In this document: positions 10,380 through 19,773 of the stretch, in pieces
Layout of the letters: each line of letters opens with the position of its first letter
Numbering within the stretch: the first letter of the stretch is position 1
Assembly (NCBI RefSeq): GCF_020509005.1
Contig: NC_063018.1
Span: forward strand, 4,402,001 to 4,466,000
Direction: 5' to 3'
DNA length: 64,000 nt
Source: Fulvia fulva
Lineage: Eukaryota; Ascomycota; Dothideomycetes; Mycosphaerellales; Mycosphaerellaceae
Notes under the pieces: model-generated
The model's database searches: none
Told to the model about the DNA's origin: nothing
Seen by the model: the letters and a program-made list of their open reading frames with translations, nothing else
Translations under genes and position numbers: made by a program

Positions 10380-11134
10380 ATGAAGTCCACCCTCGCCCTC
10401 GCCTTATCCATCGCGACCCTCGCCTCAGCCCAGGTCCAGGACTTACCGAAATGCGCAGTACGTCATGTCTAGCACCCATCCGACACTTCGATGCCACCCA
10501 TTCGCATCACCACGCTGACTGTCGTTCACGTCTGAAGGTCCAATGCTTCGCAAAAGCCCTCGCCTCCACAACCTGCGCAGCCACAGACGCTCACTGCGCG
10601 TGCACGACCGGAGCGGCAGATTTCATTAAAGTGGCTATTCCGTGTCTGTGTGAAGCGGGCTGTTCTGTTGAGGAGTTGAAGAGTACGTCTGCCCTCCTCT
10701 CTTCCTACCCATTCCATCACCTCCCTCTTCTTGCTCCTTTCCCAGTCCCTTACGCTGACCCTCGCTGACGCTCGGCAGGAATCGAAACCTCAACCAACAA
10801 CCTCTGCGCCGCCGCCCTCAGCGCTAAAGGCGAAGATTATACCCCCGCGACTCTGGACCCGAAAATTTGTCAGGCGGTTGAGACGGGGACTACGAGTAGT
10901 GCGAGTTGCGCTAGTGTTAGTCTTACGAGTGTTACGGGTACTGCTACTGCTACGCAGACTGCGAGTGTTACGGAGACTGCTACCGCCACCGCGACCGATA
11001 CGGCGAGCACAACGGCCACGGCTACGGCGGCGGAGACGGCGGCGCCTGAGAGTACGGGGGGAGCGAGTGGGAATGGATTCATGGTTCATGGCGTGCTTGT
11101 GGGGTTGGGGGTTGTGGGGTTGGTTTTGATGTAG
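10380..11134 (+). CDS. GPI-anchored CFEM-domain protein
   Basis: The spliced product is a small cell-surface protein of about 191 aa. Exons are 10380-10457, 10538-10682 and 10779-11134; both introns have GTACGT donors, CTGAC branch sites and AG acceptors, and the joined frame is continuous. A signal peptide (MKSTLALALSIATLASA) is followed by a CFEM-like cysteine pattern: PKCAVQC, TTCAATDAHCACTTG, IPCLCEAGC, NLCAAAL and PKICQA. CFEM proteins bind haem or act in adhesion and host interaction; which applies cannot be read here. A Thr/Ala/Ser-rich stalk follows, likely O-mannosylated, then GGASGNG and a hydrophobic C terminus ending GVVGLVLM, a standard GPI-anchor signal. It sits at the edge of an accessory island. 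The coding strand changes from C-rich to G-rich in exon 3. Confidence 0.82.
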
Positions 11135-11559
11135 GGAGACACAATGGAAAATGGGGAGCGTGAAGGGAAGAGGCAGATCGGCACAGAAAAAGAGGATGTC
11201 GCGTACAAGATCAACAGTGGCGAGGAGGGTAAGGGCAAGCTCCCTATTCGGAAATACTGAGGTATGCGGGCGACATACCACGTCGTGGCGGCTGGCGAAC
11301 TTTTGAGGGACACAATCATGTCAAAACACAACCTGCTTCGCTCGCGCGTTGTGCAGTAGTCCATCCGTGTGTCTGGGCAGCGACGGACAGTCATTCGCTA
11401 GTAGCAGAAAGTAAGTTATTGTTGGGCAAGTTCAGCTTGGCTCGTCTTCTTTGTGTCCAGCAGAGATACATAGATCGGAGTAAGTGCACTAGACCACCCC
11501 GATAGCCTCTTGACAGGTCAGGCAGGATTCGTACAACCGGATTATGGTGCCACAGCGTG

Positions 11560-12130
11560 ACGTTGCGACGCGGAACAGACTAACGGATAGCACTCTCTCG
11601 ATTCGGAATAGCGTCTCAAGACTTCGCGCTTTAGCGCGAGGCTGGTCACAGTACAACAAAACGGGTAATATAAGAGAAGCGCGTAGTGTCTAGTAGGGAT
11701 TGCGAAGATCCGGTAGAATATATAGTATCTAGAGCTAAACAGGGCCTAAGTCTTAGTCATCTCGTAAGTCTGGGTAGGTAAAATATAGAGAACAAAAACA
11801 ATAGCGATAAATATCGATATCGACGTATGTCGAATTCTATAAGAACTTCGTTCTATAAAGTCTTCGTAAAACGAAGACTGTCGGTCTACGACTTTGCCGT
11901 TTTACGGCCTTCGAATCTACGGTATATCTATTCAATATAATCTCAAAATATTAGATTCTAAATTCTTCGAAGAAACGAACGTACGGCTTCGCGATACGAC
12001 GACGACCGACGACGACGACCGACTAGGACACGACTTGTAACAGTACGGGAGCCCGCGGAAGCGAAGGTAGGGATATCGGGCAAATAGGAATGTTTCGGGG
12101 CAAAAGCCCGGGTAGCTAGGTATAAAACAA
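11560..12130. repeat. AT-rich, RIP-like repeat relic with many short hairpins
   Basis: Composition changes sharply from the flanking genes: TpA is frequent, CpA scarce, and no long open frame is present. Perfect foldbacks are dense: TCGCGCT-TT-AGCGCGA at 11624-11639, AGTCTTCGT-AAA-ACGAAGACT at 11859-11879, and GGGC-AAAA-GCCC at 12098-12109. A CGACGACGACCGAC-like repetition lies near 12,000. A mutated, unrecognisable transposon copy is the likeliest origin. Boundaries are approximate, and no terminal repeats or target-site duplication were identified. The flanks 11135-11559 and 12131-12542 hold no gene that I can support. Confidence 0.55.
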
Positions 12131-12374
12131 GCGCAATGCCAATGTTGTTGTTCGAACAGACACGGTTTTCCAAGGGATCAGATGACCCTTTGCACCTTCT
12201 CTCGGTCAGAGTTACTCCAAAGTCAGCTTGTCCGCTGCCAGCTCCATCCTTATCTAATACGTCAACGACAGGCATATGGGGTTCGCACGGACATGGACTT
12301 ACACCTCGAACAGGTATAGTAAGGCTAAAGATGCTGGTTTAACGCGAACTAGATTCTGTCGACGAGTTTGCAAA

Positions 12375-13160
12375 GGAATGCCGATGTCTCACTTCCAAGC
12401 TATTTCTCGTTGGTTCGTGTACGCGTATCTGAGCGGGAGGCCAAGGCGACCATGTAACTTCGACAGTATATCTTCGATCCTCTTCCAGAAAACACAGAAA
12501 CCAAAAGACAACCATCGCCACAACATCCCTTCAAGCCAAAACATGCAATTTTCAATCCTCCTGACGACCCTCTTCAGCCTCGCTATCACAGCCATGGCAG
12601 ACATTCATGACGGAAAGGTACGTCTACGTCGACTTCTTTGTTGTATGGTTGCGCTGACGATGATGTAGCCAGTATGTGCACCAAACGAAGCCAGACTATG
12701 CTGTTCCTGTGGAGGCTGTAACGCCAATGGAAACTGCCCGGCTGGAAGCCCGGACGCCGGCTGCCCTTGTATCAAGGCGGATCCCAGGTTGGGAAATGTT
12801 TGCGACGGCCAGCCACCTTTTGAGGGGGTGCAGTGCTGAGGTGGCAGTTGATGAGTACGTTGGGGATCCGGTGGACGGCGTGGATTTTTGCCAGACGCGT
12901 TGAAGGGGTCATCAGGCCGATATCTGAGGGATTGTGCCGATGTCTCACTTCAAGCCACTTCTCATTCGTTGGTTCGTGTAGGCGGTTACGAGCGGTAGCC
13001 AAGACTGTTGTATACACTCGAGTATATTTGCGCATTGCGAATTCCTCTTCCAGAAAACGTACGACCAGATCACCGCTACAACACAACTTTCACCCACATG
13101 ATGCAGTTCTCTATCGCTCTTACAGCTCTCTTCAGCTTCGCTATCACCGCCATGGCAGGT
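12375..13160. repeat. Imperfect tandem duplication (two units about 560 bp apart)
   Basis: A block at about 12,375-12,600 recurs at about 12,937-13,160. Shared landmarks are GCCGATGTCTCACTT, CGTTGGTTCGTGTA, CCTCTTCCAGAAAAC and the first exon of a signal-peptide gene. The duplication therefore includes upstream sequence as well as coding sequence, and extends into the following exon. Confidence 0.7.
12543..12839 (+). CDS. Small secreted cysteine-rich protein (effector-like), intact tandem copy
   Basis: Exons 12543-12617 and 12669-12839 join in frame across a 51-nt intron (GTACGT donor, GCTGAC branch, GATGTAG acceptor) to give 81 aa. The first ~19 residues (MQFSILLTTLFSLAITAMA) are a clear signal peptide. 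The mature part of about 62 aa has ten cysteines, beginning VCAPNEARLCCSCGGC and ending GVQC at the stop. Size, secretion and cysteine content are those of fungal apoplastic effectors or small antimicrobial proteins, but no known family is recognised and the function is unknown. It lies between a RIP-like relic and a decayed copy of itself. Confidence 0.7.
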
Positions 13161-13360
13161 TCCCCTCTGTATGCTCATGAAATGCCATATGCTGACCGTT
13201 ACTCAGGCTCAGTGTCCCCGCGCGAACGAGTTAACTTTTTGCTGTGGCTGTGGAGGCTGTGACGCCAGCGGACATTGCTGGCTGACCTTGTATCAGGGTG
13301 CCTACGCAGCTGGGAGATATCTGCCGGGGCCAACAACTAGCTCCGGGCGTGGTGTGTTGA
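13098..13360 (+). pseudogene. Decayed tandem copy of the small secreted cysteine-rich protein
   Basis: The signal peptide is well kept (MMQFSIALTALFSFAITAMA) and a short intron-like segment follows (about 13,159-13,206, acceptor ACTCAG). The next coding stretch reads FCCGCGGCDASGHC in the frame matching the intact neighbour, but no GT donor joins the signal peptide to that frame; the natural splice or read-through leads to a stop after WLWRL. About 20 nt are missing near 13,283 relative to the copy at 12.5 kb. This shifts the frame again, so the expected C-terminal Cys-stop pair (TGT TGA, 13355-13360) is out of frame. Two independent frame breaks point to a pseudogene. A longer novel product reading on to 13818 is possible but would overlap the antisense gene. 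Confidence 0.6.
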
Positions 13361-13563
13361 GGTGGGAGTGCGTGGGAGATTTGGCGGACGGCATGAGAGT
13401 TATGCGAACGTGGCCGTCATGCGAGAAGTCCGTATTCCAGGCCAGGCGATGGCAGCAGGGATATATGCTTGAACACTGCCAGTCAGGACGCTCGTGGAGG
13501 ACCAGTGCGAGTGATTCGAATGAAGGCTGCGATCGAACGCTACGCCAAGTCATGCAAAGAAAT

Positions 13564-14613
13564 TCACCCAATTGCCTCCTCCCACTTCTGACTCCAGGTC
13601 GTGAACTCGTCCTCCTTCCCGTCCTTCAACTTAGCAATCTTACACGCCTCCTTCGCATGTCCAACGCAAGTCTCCAACGCCACTTTCACATCCTCCTCAT
13701 TCAGCTCATAGAAGCAATTCGCCAGATCATCCACATCTTTCTGCACGCTTCTCAGCATCTCCACGACAGCATCCAGCGCCTTCACCTTGCCTTTCTCACC
13801 GTCCTCGAAAGGCTTTAGTCTTCTCCTGATCAACGCATTGAACAACAGCACAATCTTCTTCAGCTTCCCTTCCGCTTGCTCGACCAACTCTTTCAGTTCA
13901 GGCCGATCCTTCGGCAGACTGTTCGCGGCGTTGAAGATATCTTCCATGAGATCCGCATCACCGTCAATGCCTTCATCGTCTCCATCTAGCAGTTCATCAA
14001 CACCCTCATGTTCCAGGTCTTCGCCTTCTTTCCACTCTTGCAGCTCCTCAATCGCGTCCTTGACCGCATCGCGATACTGCTCCGCTTTCTTCACCGCGAG
14101 TCCCGCAAGGCCCATCTTCTCCAGCTCTATCAGCGCATCGCATGATTCCCATACGACACCCGTTGAACTAAGACTGTCGCGCCTGGCCGGTGCACTCCCG
14201 CCATTCGCGATGGATTGTAGTTCATTCAGGAGATTCTCCATCTCGCGGAAGACTCTGCTTACTCGCGCTTGAACTTCCTTCTCGACCAGCGTGCTGTAGG
14301 AGGCTTTCTCTTGCGTGCAGATTTGCACCGCGCTCATCATGGCGGGGAGACATGTCGAGGTCAGGTCGCGGAGGACTTTGGTGATCGCTGAGGGCGTGAA
14401 GGGTTTGTTGATCGCGAGGAGGGAGACCTTCGTTGTGTGGGCCTTTAGGAGCGAGGCTGAATCGCGAAGGACTCGGAGCGGGTTTGGAGGGTTGTCGATT
14501 GCGGGCGTAGTCGATGCGGTGGAGATGGACGGACGGAACTGCTTGACAAGCGCAAGCGTTGAAGCGATGAGATTGTTCAAAACTTTGACGTCTTCTGCGC
14601 TTTGAGGCGCCAT
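13564..14613 (-). CDS. GCIP-like protein (Grap2 and cyclin-D-interacting / CCNDBP1 family)
   Basis: The single-exon product has 349 aa and starts at the first suitable ATG, 14613 (MAPQSAEDVKVLNNLI); an upstream in-frame extension lacks an ATG context. It is all-helical and resembles the cyclin-D1-binding protein 1 family: KAHTTKVSLLAINKPFTPSA, FREMENLLNELQ and a long acidic region (EGVDELLDGDDEGIDGDADL) before the C-terminal helices (DVDDLANCFYELNEEDVK, AKEACKIAKL). Animal members bind cyclin D and HLH proteins; the fungal role is not established. It is divergent from ARP6, with 168 bp between the starts. On the coding strand the 5' third is C-rich and the rest G-rich. Confidence 0.65.
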   Translation of the reverse strand: MAPQSAEDVKVLNNLIASTLALVKQFRPSISTASTTPAIDNPPNPLRVLRDSASLLKAHTTKVSLLAINKPFTPSAITKVLRDLTSTCLPAMMSAVQICTQEKASYSTLVEKEVQARVSRVFREMENLLNELQSIANGGSAPARRDSLSSTGVVWESCDALIELEKMGLAGLAVKKAEQYRDAVKDAIEELQEWKEGEDLEHEGVDELLDGDDEGIDGDADLMEDIFNAANSLPKDRPELKELVEQAEGKLKKIVLLFNALIRRRLKPFEDGEKGKVKALDAVVEMLRSVQKDVDDLANCFYELNEEDVKVALETCVGHAKEACKIAKLKDGKEDEFTTWSQKWEEAIG

Positions 14614-14781
14614 TTTGGCCGGCAGTATGATGTTGATGTACAGTTGAACGATATACAGTCTCTCAGAAATGACACATGAAAGTGGGATGCGGCACCAATC
14701 CCGCTTCGGCCGCACCTCTGCGTATAGAACTATCCTGTCTACCTTCTCTAACCTCAAACAACATCCTCTTTTCATCCAACC

Positions 14782-16104
14782 ATGGCCAAATCAAAAACGA
14801 CAGCCACAACAACACCTTCATCAAACAGCTTGGGGTCCAGGACACTGATCTTCGACAATGGCGCCCACACCATAAAAGCCGGCTTCAGCACTCCCGGAAC
14901 TGCCCCATCTGTTGAGGACTGCCACCTGATCCCCAACTGCATATCTCGCTCCCAGCGCGACAAATTGACTTATGTGGGCGCCGATCTCGACACCTGCGGC
15001 GACTTTGGCGAACTACAGATCCGCCGGCCCGTCGAGAAGGGCTACATAGTGAACTGGGAAGGCGAGAAAGCCGTCTGGGAGCGCACGATATTCGACAAAC
15101 GAAGTCCGCTACAATGCTCTCCCCATGAAAATAACCTAATACTAACGGAAGCGTCAAGTGCGCCGGGAGCGCTGCAGAGGAATGCAGATGAGATTGTGTT
15201 TGAGGAGTTTGAGTTTGCGGGTTTGTGGAGGGGTGTCGGGGCGGGATTGAATGCGTACTCACATGGAGAGGATGGGAAGGCGGCGGAGAGTATGATGGTT
15301 GTGGATGCTGGACATTCACACACTATGATCACGCCACTATTTCATGGACGGCCGATCCACCCGGCGTGTAGGAGGTTGGAGGTTGGTGGCAAACTTCTAA
15401 CGAACCATCTAAAGGACCAGCTGAGTCGGACAATGGATATGCATCGCGAGGAGTGGATCTGTCAGGAAATCAAGGAGGATGTATGCTACGTGTCCAGTGA
15501 TTCGAGTGATTTTGCCCGAAGCTTGGAGCGGGTATGGAAAGGAGGACAGAAGGATCCGAGAGAGGTTGACGCAAGCATTGTCGTCGACTATGTGCTCCCA
15601 GATTACGAACAGCTAAAGCGAGGTTTCGCACGACCGCACGATCCCAGCAAAGGCGCAAAGATGCGACGCCTGGGAATCGGCGGTGCAAGCGAGATGGTTC
15701 TGCCAGTTGGGAATGAAAGGTTCACAGTGCCAGAGGTAATCTTCACACCCAGCGACATTGGGATGCAGCAAGAGGGCATCGCCGGGGCTATCATGCAGAG
15801 CTTGAACGCCCTCCCACAAGGTCTCTGGCAGTCGTTTCTGGCGAATATCCTGGTGGTTGGCGGAACTAGCAAACTTCCAGGTTTCGTCGAGCGCCTCGAA
15901 GCTGATATTCGAAGCAAGATCGATGATAGCTATCTCGTGCGCGTGACTCGCGCTGACGATCCGCTGAAGAATGCATGGCTCGGTGGCGCACGGATCGCGC
16001 AGAACGAAGATCTGCTGAGATCGATGATGGTGACGAAAGGGGAATACTTTGAGCATGGCGATCTGTGGACAAGACGAAAGTTCGCAGGCAAGGTCGCAAG
16101 ATGA
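14782..16104 (+). CDS. ARP6: Actin-related protein 6 (Arp6), SWR1 chromatin-remodelling complex subunit
   Basis: The 440-aa intronless product is an actin fold protein. Arp6 with Swc6 anchors the SWR1 complex that exchanges H2A for H2A.Z in the nucleus. The N terminus carries the actin phosphate-1 type motif TLIFDNGAHTIKAGF after a Thr/Ser-rich leader. Arp6-like features include IPNCISRSQRDKLTYVG, ADLDTCGDFGELQIRRPVEKGYIVNW cut here as two adjacent motifs, the phosphate-2 region MMVVDAGHSHTMITP, and near the end NILVVGGTSKLPGF and PLKNAWLGGARIA. The length fits fungal Arp6. Its stop lies 7 bp from the stop of the convergent armadillo gene, so the 3' UTRs must overlap. Confidence 0.85.
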   Translation: MAKSKTTATTTPSSNSLGSRTLIFDNGAHTIKAGFSTPGTAPSVEDCHLIPNCISRSQRDKLTYVGADLDTCGDFGELQIRRPVEKGYIVNWEGEKAVWERTIFDKRSPLQCSPHENNLILTEASSAPGALQRNADEIVFEEFEFAGLWRGVGAGLNAYSHGEDGKAAESMMVVDAGHSHTMITPLFHGRPIHPACRRLEVGGKLLTNHLKDQLSRTMDMHREEWICQEIKEDVCYVSSDSSDFARSLERVWKGGQKDPREVDASIVVDYVLPDYEQLKRGFARPHDPSKGAKMRRLGIGGASEMVLPVGNERFTVPEVIFTPSDIGMQQEGIAGAIMQSLNALPQGLWQSFLANILVVGGTSKLPGFVERLEADIRSKIDDSYLVRVTRADDPLKNAWLGGARIAQNEDLLRSMMVTKGEYFEHGDLWTRRKFAGKVAR

Positions 16105-16111
16105 AAGTCGT

Positions 16112-17536
16112 TCAGCTCGGTGCTGCCTCAGCCGTCTCAGTATCCCTGCCTTCCTGGAGCGACTTCATGACCTCCACTGCCAGGTCCTTGAACTTTTCCT
16201 GGATAGTCGGGCATTCTTTACCCAAAGCCTTGAGCAACTTCAAGCCGTCTTGCTTGATCTCGGGCATATCATGCCTACACAAGCGCTCCAACACTTGCAT
16301 CGATGCCGGATGTTTGCCAATGCGCTCTCGCGCCGTCACAGAAGGACGAGTCAGCTGGGTCAGTAGCCCAGCAGCGGAGTGCAGCAGATCCTTATCGACG
16401 CTGAAGAGGTCTCGGTTCCATACGATGGCGAAGACGAAGTCGTGGAGATTTTCCTCGGTCACCAGATACTCGTAGCTCTCCAGCGGCAATGCCCAGAGTG
16501 CGTTACCAATGACCTGACAAGCCGCGGTCACCAGCGTACTCGTCATGTTCATCTTGACCAACTCATCGCCGACCATCGCCACACCACCCTCCGCTGTCAT
16601 CACAGCCATAATATAGTCCAGGAAGAACTTCATATCCGACCCATCAAGCGGGTAGAACTTCGTGAACTCCTCATTCGCAGCCACGTCCGAGAGACACCAC
16701 ACCAAACTATTACTCAACGGCTGCAACGCTTTCAAATCCTCCTTATCCTCCTCCCTCTCACTCTTCTTCAACATACTAGCCTTCGCATCCGCAATTTCCA
16801 GAATGTTCCAAATCCCATTTACCTTCTTTCCCTCAATAAGTTGCTTCTGCACAGTAGTGTCTTGCAGAAACACCAAAGTGACATTAGCAACCGAGCCAAA
16901 CTTCTCCACATCTAAACCCTTCGGATCCTTCCCGTAGAGCTGCGGATCCTTCCCGTAGAGCTGCGGCAGTAACAAAATCCTAACCAGCAAATCCGCCGGT
17001 AATGGTTCCCCCAACGTCGGCTCCACAGTGGCCTTATGGCCCGTAGCCCAGAACAGCACATCGATAGCGCAAGCATTGTGCTCAGACTCCTCGAGGGCGA
17101 ATTTCGAACTGCAGTACCGTACTAGTTCTGCATCGAGTTTCTCTTTGTAGACTTGTTGCTGCGCGGGCTCGTAGTCGTTGCAGATGTTGTACAGCACTTT
17201 GGTAGCTAGGAGTTGGGTTTGATCATTGCCTGTTGCGAGGCATTGGGATATGGAGGTGAAGCCTAGACCAGTGATGACGCCTCTGGCATCGTTGTTGTCG
17301 ATGCAGGCGTTTCCGAGGCAGCGGAGAGCGGCTTGGACTGTGGAGGGGGAGATGGTGAGACTGCTTTCTATGGTTTCGACGAGGGATTTTATGGCTTCTG
17401 GAGAGGCTAGGCGGGTGCGGACTGCTGGGTGTTCTTTGCTTGCTTGTGCTAGTGTGGCGATGGCGGTTGAGTCGGAGGTGTTAATGGTGAGGGCTCCGAG
17501 GGCTTGTTCGACGGCATCGAGGTCGGGAGAAGACAT
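16112..17536 (-). CDS. Armadillo-repeat protein, SmgGDS (RAP1GDS1)-like
   Basis: The 474-aa product starts at the first in-frame ATG, 17536 (MSSPDLDAVEQALG). It is built of armadillo-type helices: TVQAALRCLGNACIDNNDAR, LATKVLYNICNDYEPAQQ, VTAACQVIGNALWALP and LLHSAAGLLTQLTRPS. The nearest remembered group is the small-GTPase exchange/chaperone SmgGDS, but fungal members are mostly uncharacterised, so GTPase binding is only a suggestion. An exact 21-bp tandem duplication (16923-16943 and 16944-16964) duplicates the heptapeptide LYGKDPQ-like unit. The coding strand is C-rich in the 5' part and G-rich in the 3' part. Confidence 0.62.
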   Translation of the reverse strand: MSSPDLDAVEQALGALTINTSDSTAIATLAQASKEHPAVRTRLASPEAIKSLVETIESSLTISPSTVQAALRCLGNACIDNNDARGVITGLGFTSISQCLATGNDQTQLLATKVLYNICNDYEPAQQQVYKEKLDAELVRYCSSKFALEESEHNACAIDVLFWATGHKATVEPTLGEPLPADLLVRILLLPQLYGKDPQLYGKDPKGLDVEKFGSVANVTLVFLQDTTVQKQLIEGKKVNGIWNILEIADAKASMLKKSEREEDKEDLKALQPLSNSLVWCLSDVAANEEFTKFYPLDGSDMKFFLDYIMAVMTAEGGVAMVGDELVKMNMTSTLVTAACQVIGNALWALPLESYEYLVTEENLHDFVFAIVWNRDLFSVDKDLLHSAAGLLTQLTRPSVTARERIGKHPASMQVLERLCRHDMPEIKQDGLKLLKALGKECPTIQEKFKDLAVEVMKSLQEGRDTETAEAAPS

Positions 17537-17776
17537 TGTTGCGAACGTGTTCTGTTCAACCACTTGGTTTCTCAGAACATGTCAATGCACTTCACATGAA
17601 GTCAAACGTGAAGTCGAAGTAGTGGAAGTAGGACAAAACGCTTAGTCATTCATCATCCATCACCCATTGACCCTGTCGAAGCTACCACGTCTCCCAAGAA
17701 AGTGAAGTCGCGACAAATTAAAGCCATACAATTCCAACACCACCGCAGTCACTCCTTGCAACCAACGCCCGCCAAA

Positions 17777-18173
17777 ATGACACGCGCCCAACAACAAATC
17801 TCCCTAGGCCTCCTCGCCACAGCCGTAACCCTCCCCCTGCCCTCCCACCCATCTCCACCACCAAACTGACCCTCTCCCCCCTGCAGCTCTACAGCATCTT
17901 CTTCCTCGGCTTCCTCCCGATCCCCGACGTATTCCAGAACGAGATAATACCAGTCGTAAGTGCACCTCCCCCTCTCCTGTTGCCTCGTCGTGCTCACTAC
18001 GTTCGCAACAGCTCCCATTCTGGGCCCTCGTCTCCTTCGGCGCATACCTTCTAGGCACACTCGGCTACGGCGTATTGACGTTCAACGACGTCCCTCAAGC
18101 ACACGATGAATTGATGAAGCAGATTGAGCAAGCGCGGACGGATTTGAAGAAGAAGGGGGTTTCTGTGGACTGA
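17777..18173 (+). CDS. DPM3: Dolichol-phosphate mannosyltransferase subunit 3 (Dpm3)
   Basis: This small three-exon gene is missed by simple open-frame searches. Exons 17777-17824, 17887-17955 and 18012-18173 join in phase 0 to give 92 aa. Intron 1 has a GTAACC donor, an ACTGAC branch and a CTGCAG acceptor; intron 2 has GTAAGT and AACAG. The protein has two membrane helices (ISLGLLATALYSIFFLGFLP and FWALVSFGAYLLGTLGYGV) and a short cytosolic coiled tail (DELMKQIEQARTDLKKKG), the Dpm3 layout. Dpm3 tethers catalytic Dpm1 to the ER membrane, where dolichol-phosphate-mannose is made for N-glycans, O-mannosylation and GPI anchors. The ATG context at 17777 (AAAATGA) is good. Confidence 0.82.
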
Positions 18174-18339
18174 GGAGGGGGTTTATACATGAGTTTGGTT
18201 GGGTTGGGAGCGAGGCGTACAGGGAAAACAACTGGACATCGGAAAGGGAGGGCCAGGGAGGGGACAAGATACTGTATCAATAGGGTGGCATTCACATGAC
18301 TACGGCTATGGACATGGCTAGGTACTGCCCTGAAAAAGT

Positions 18340-19725
18340 CTACTCATACCTCTCCCATTCCCCCGACCTCGGCGGGCTCGAATCAAGAATAGGACTCAAC
18401 CCTCCCACGCTGACACGATATACACTTGGTCCTAGGTACGATTCTCTATGCGCAGCATCCCTCGTCTTCAACTTCGATTTCGTCAACACGAACGAATCCT
18501 GCGAGTTCATCAAGTGCTGGTTCATATGGCCTCCTTCGATCTGATGTCTCATGAGATGACCATGCGTAATTTCGACCGAGTCGCGATGCGAGCGGAAGCG
18601 TAAGTCGCCTGTTGCTAACTCGGACAGCTGTCGAGGAATGCTCGGTGAGGGTGGGAGGCTGCTGCGTCGAGGCAAGGCGTGGAAGTCGTTGCGTGGTGTT
18701 GAGCTTCTCGTTGGTTGTGCTGTGTGCGGTCTGCCTAGAATACCATTGACATCAAGAAGGAGAGGTGAGCCTTCTGACGAGTCGTCGTCTGCTGTCTCAT
18801 TTGCGGGACTGTGTGGGAGTGAAGGCTTTGCGGATGACAGCAGACTGTCCCGTGCAGTGTTGGGTGGCGCGACGGGGCCATCATCACCGGAGCCTGGTTC
18901 GGGGTCTGACGAGCGTCCGCGTCGTCGACGCTCGTTGGTATCCAACAGTGGCAACCATCTATGCTGTCTTTCGTGGTCGTCATTAAGGTGCGCCAGTGAC
19001 CTTTTGCGCCACGCTGCAAGCTTTATCTTCACCCTCTCCATCCTTGGGCTTGGTGGGGCATGTCTATTCTCTTCGCCGGCGTGCGGAGACTCTTGCTCTG
19101 GACTCTCCGCCCAATACATCGAGGGTTCCTCCCAAAGTATCTGATACATGCCATAGTCCGACTGTATGGTCTGAGCAGTCTGCCTGGGTACGTGACTGGT
19201 AAGTAAGTTCGTAGCGTCCTCGTATACAGTGTCGAGCCTCGGTGGTTCGAAGACGTGGACGGTGCATGCAGTCAATGCTGGACTGGCTGGTGGCGCTTTC
19301 TGGACGAAGGCGGGCGCCTTCAGGTGTCCTCTGATACGACAGAATGCTGTCATGGAGTTCGATCGACGGATGCCATCAGTCACGTACTGTGGCCACGCAC
19401 GAGTAGGGGTGTCGGAAGAACGGCGTTTCGCATCGTTGAACGAGTCCGAAGAGGTCTGGTAGAATGCTTTCCGCTGCGAACAAGCCTCTTCTTCGGCGAG
19501 CAAAACTTGTTCGGAAACCTCATACTCCCAGGGCAGCCAGGCAGAAACTCGCTGAGCCGCAGAAGGTATGGAGCCCATCTCCTGGGCATAATTGTCATTC
19601 AACTCGAACTGTTCGGTCTTGCGATTGCTGTCATGTGCCGAGTAGATGGAAGAGGCCTGCGAGGCACATGATACAGAACGACCTTCGTCATCGGCATCAT
19701 CGTTATCTCCCCAAGTTGCCGCCAT
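18340..19725 (-). CDS. Hypothetical disordered protein
   Basis: The first ATG in this frame is 19725 (MAATWGDNDDADDEG), giving 461 aa. The product is acidic at the start, then rich in Ser, Pro, Arg and His with no recognisable domain. Short ordered-looking pieces include AWLPWEYEVSEQVLLAEEEA near residue 60 and GMYQILWEEPSMYW near residue 200. The frame stays open upstream of 19725 as far as a single TAG at 19774-19776, beyond which the same frame is open again (next feature). A 54-nt GT-AG segment (19774-19827) would remove that TAG without changing frame, so this may be the 3' part of a longer gene. Confidence 0.5.
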   Translation of the reverse strand: MAATWGDNDDADDEGRSVSCASQASSIYSAHDSNRKTEQFELNDNYAQEMGSIPSAAQRVSAWLPWEYEVSEQVLLAEEEACSQRKAFYQTSSDSFNDAKRRSSDTPTRAWPQYVTDGIRRSNSMTAFCRIRGHLKAPAFVQKAPPASPALTACTVHVFEPPRLDTVYEDATNLLTSHVPRQTAQTIQSDYGMYQILWEEPSMYWAESPEQESPHAGEENRHAPPSPRMERVKIKLAAWRKRSLAHLNDDHERQHRWLPLLDTNERRRRGRSSDPEPGSGDDGPVAPPNTARDSLLSSAKPSLPHSPANETADDDSSEGSPLLLDVNGILGRPHTAQPTRSSTPRNDFHALPRRSSLPPSPSIPRQLSELATGDLRFRSHRDSVEITHGHLMRHQIEGGHMNQHLMNSQDSFVLTKSKLKTRDAAHRESYLGPSVYRVSVGGLSPILDSSPPRSGEWERYE

Positions 19726-19773
19726 GCTCGACACAGTGCCATTCTTGGGATCATCAACATCGTAGGCTGGCTC

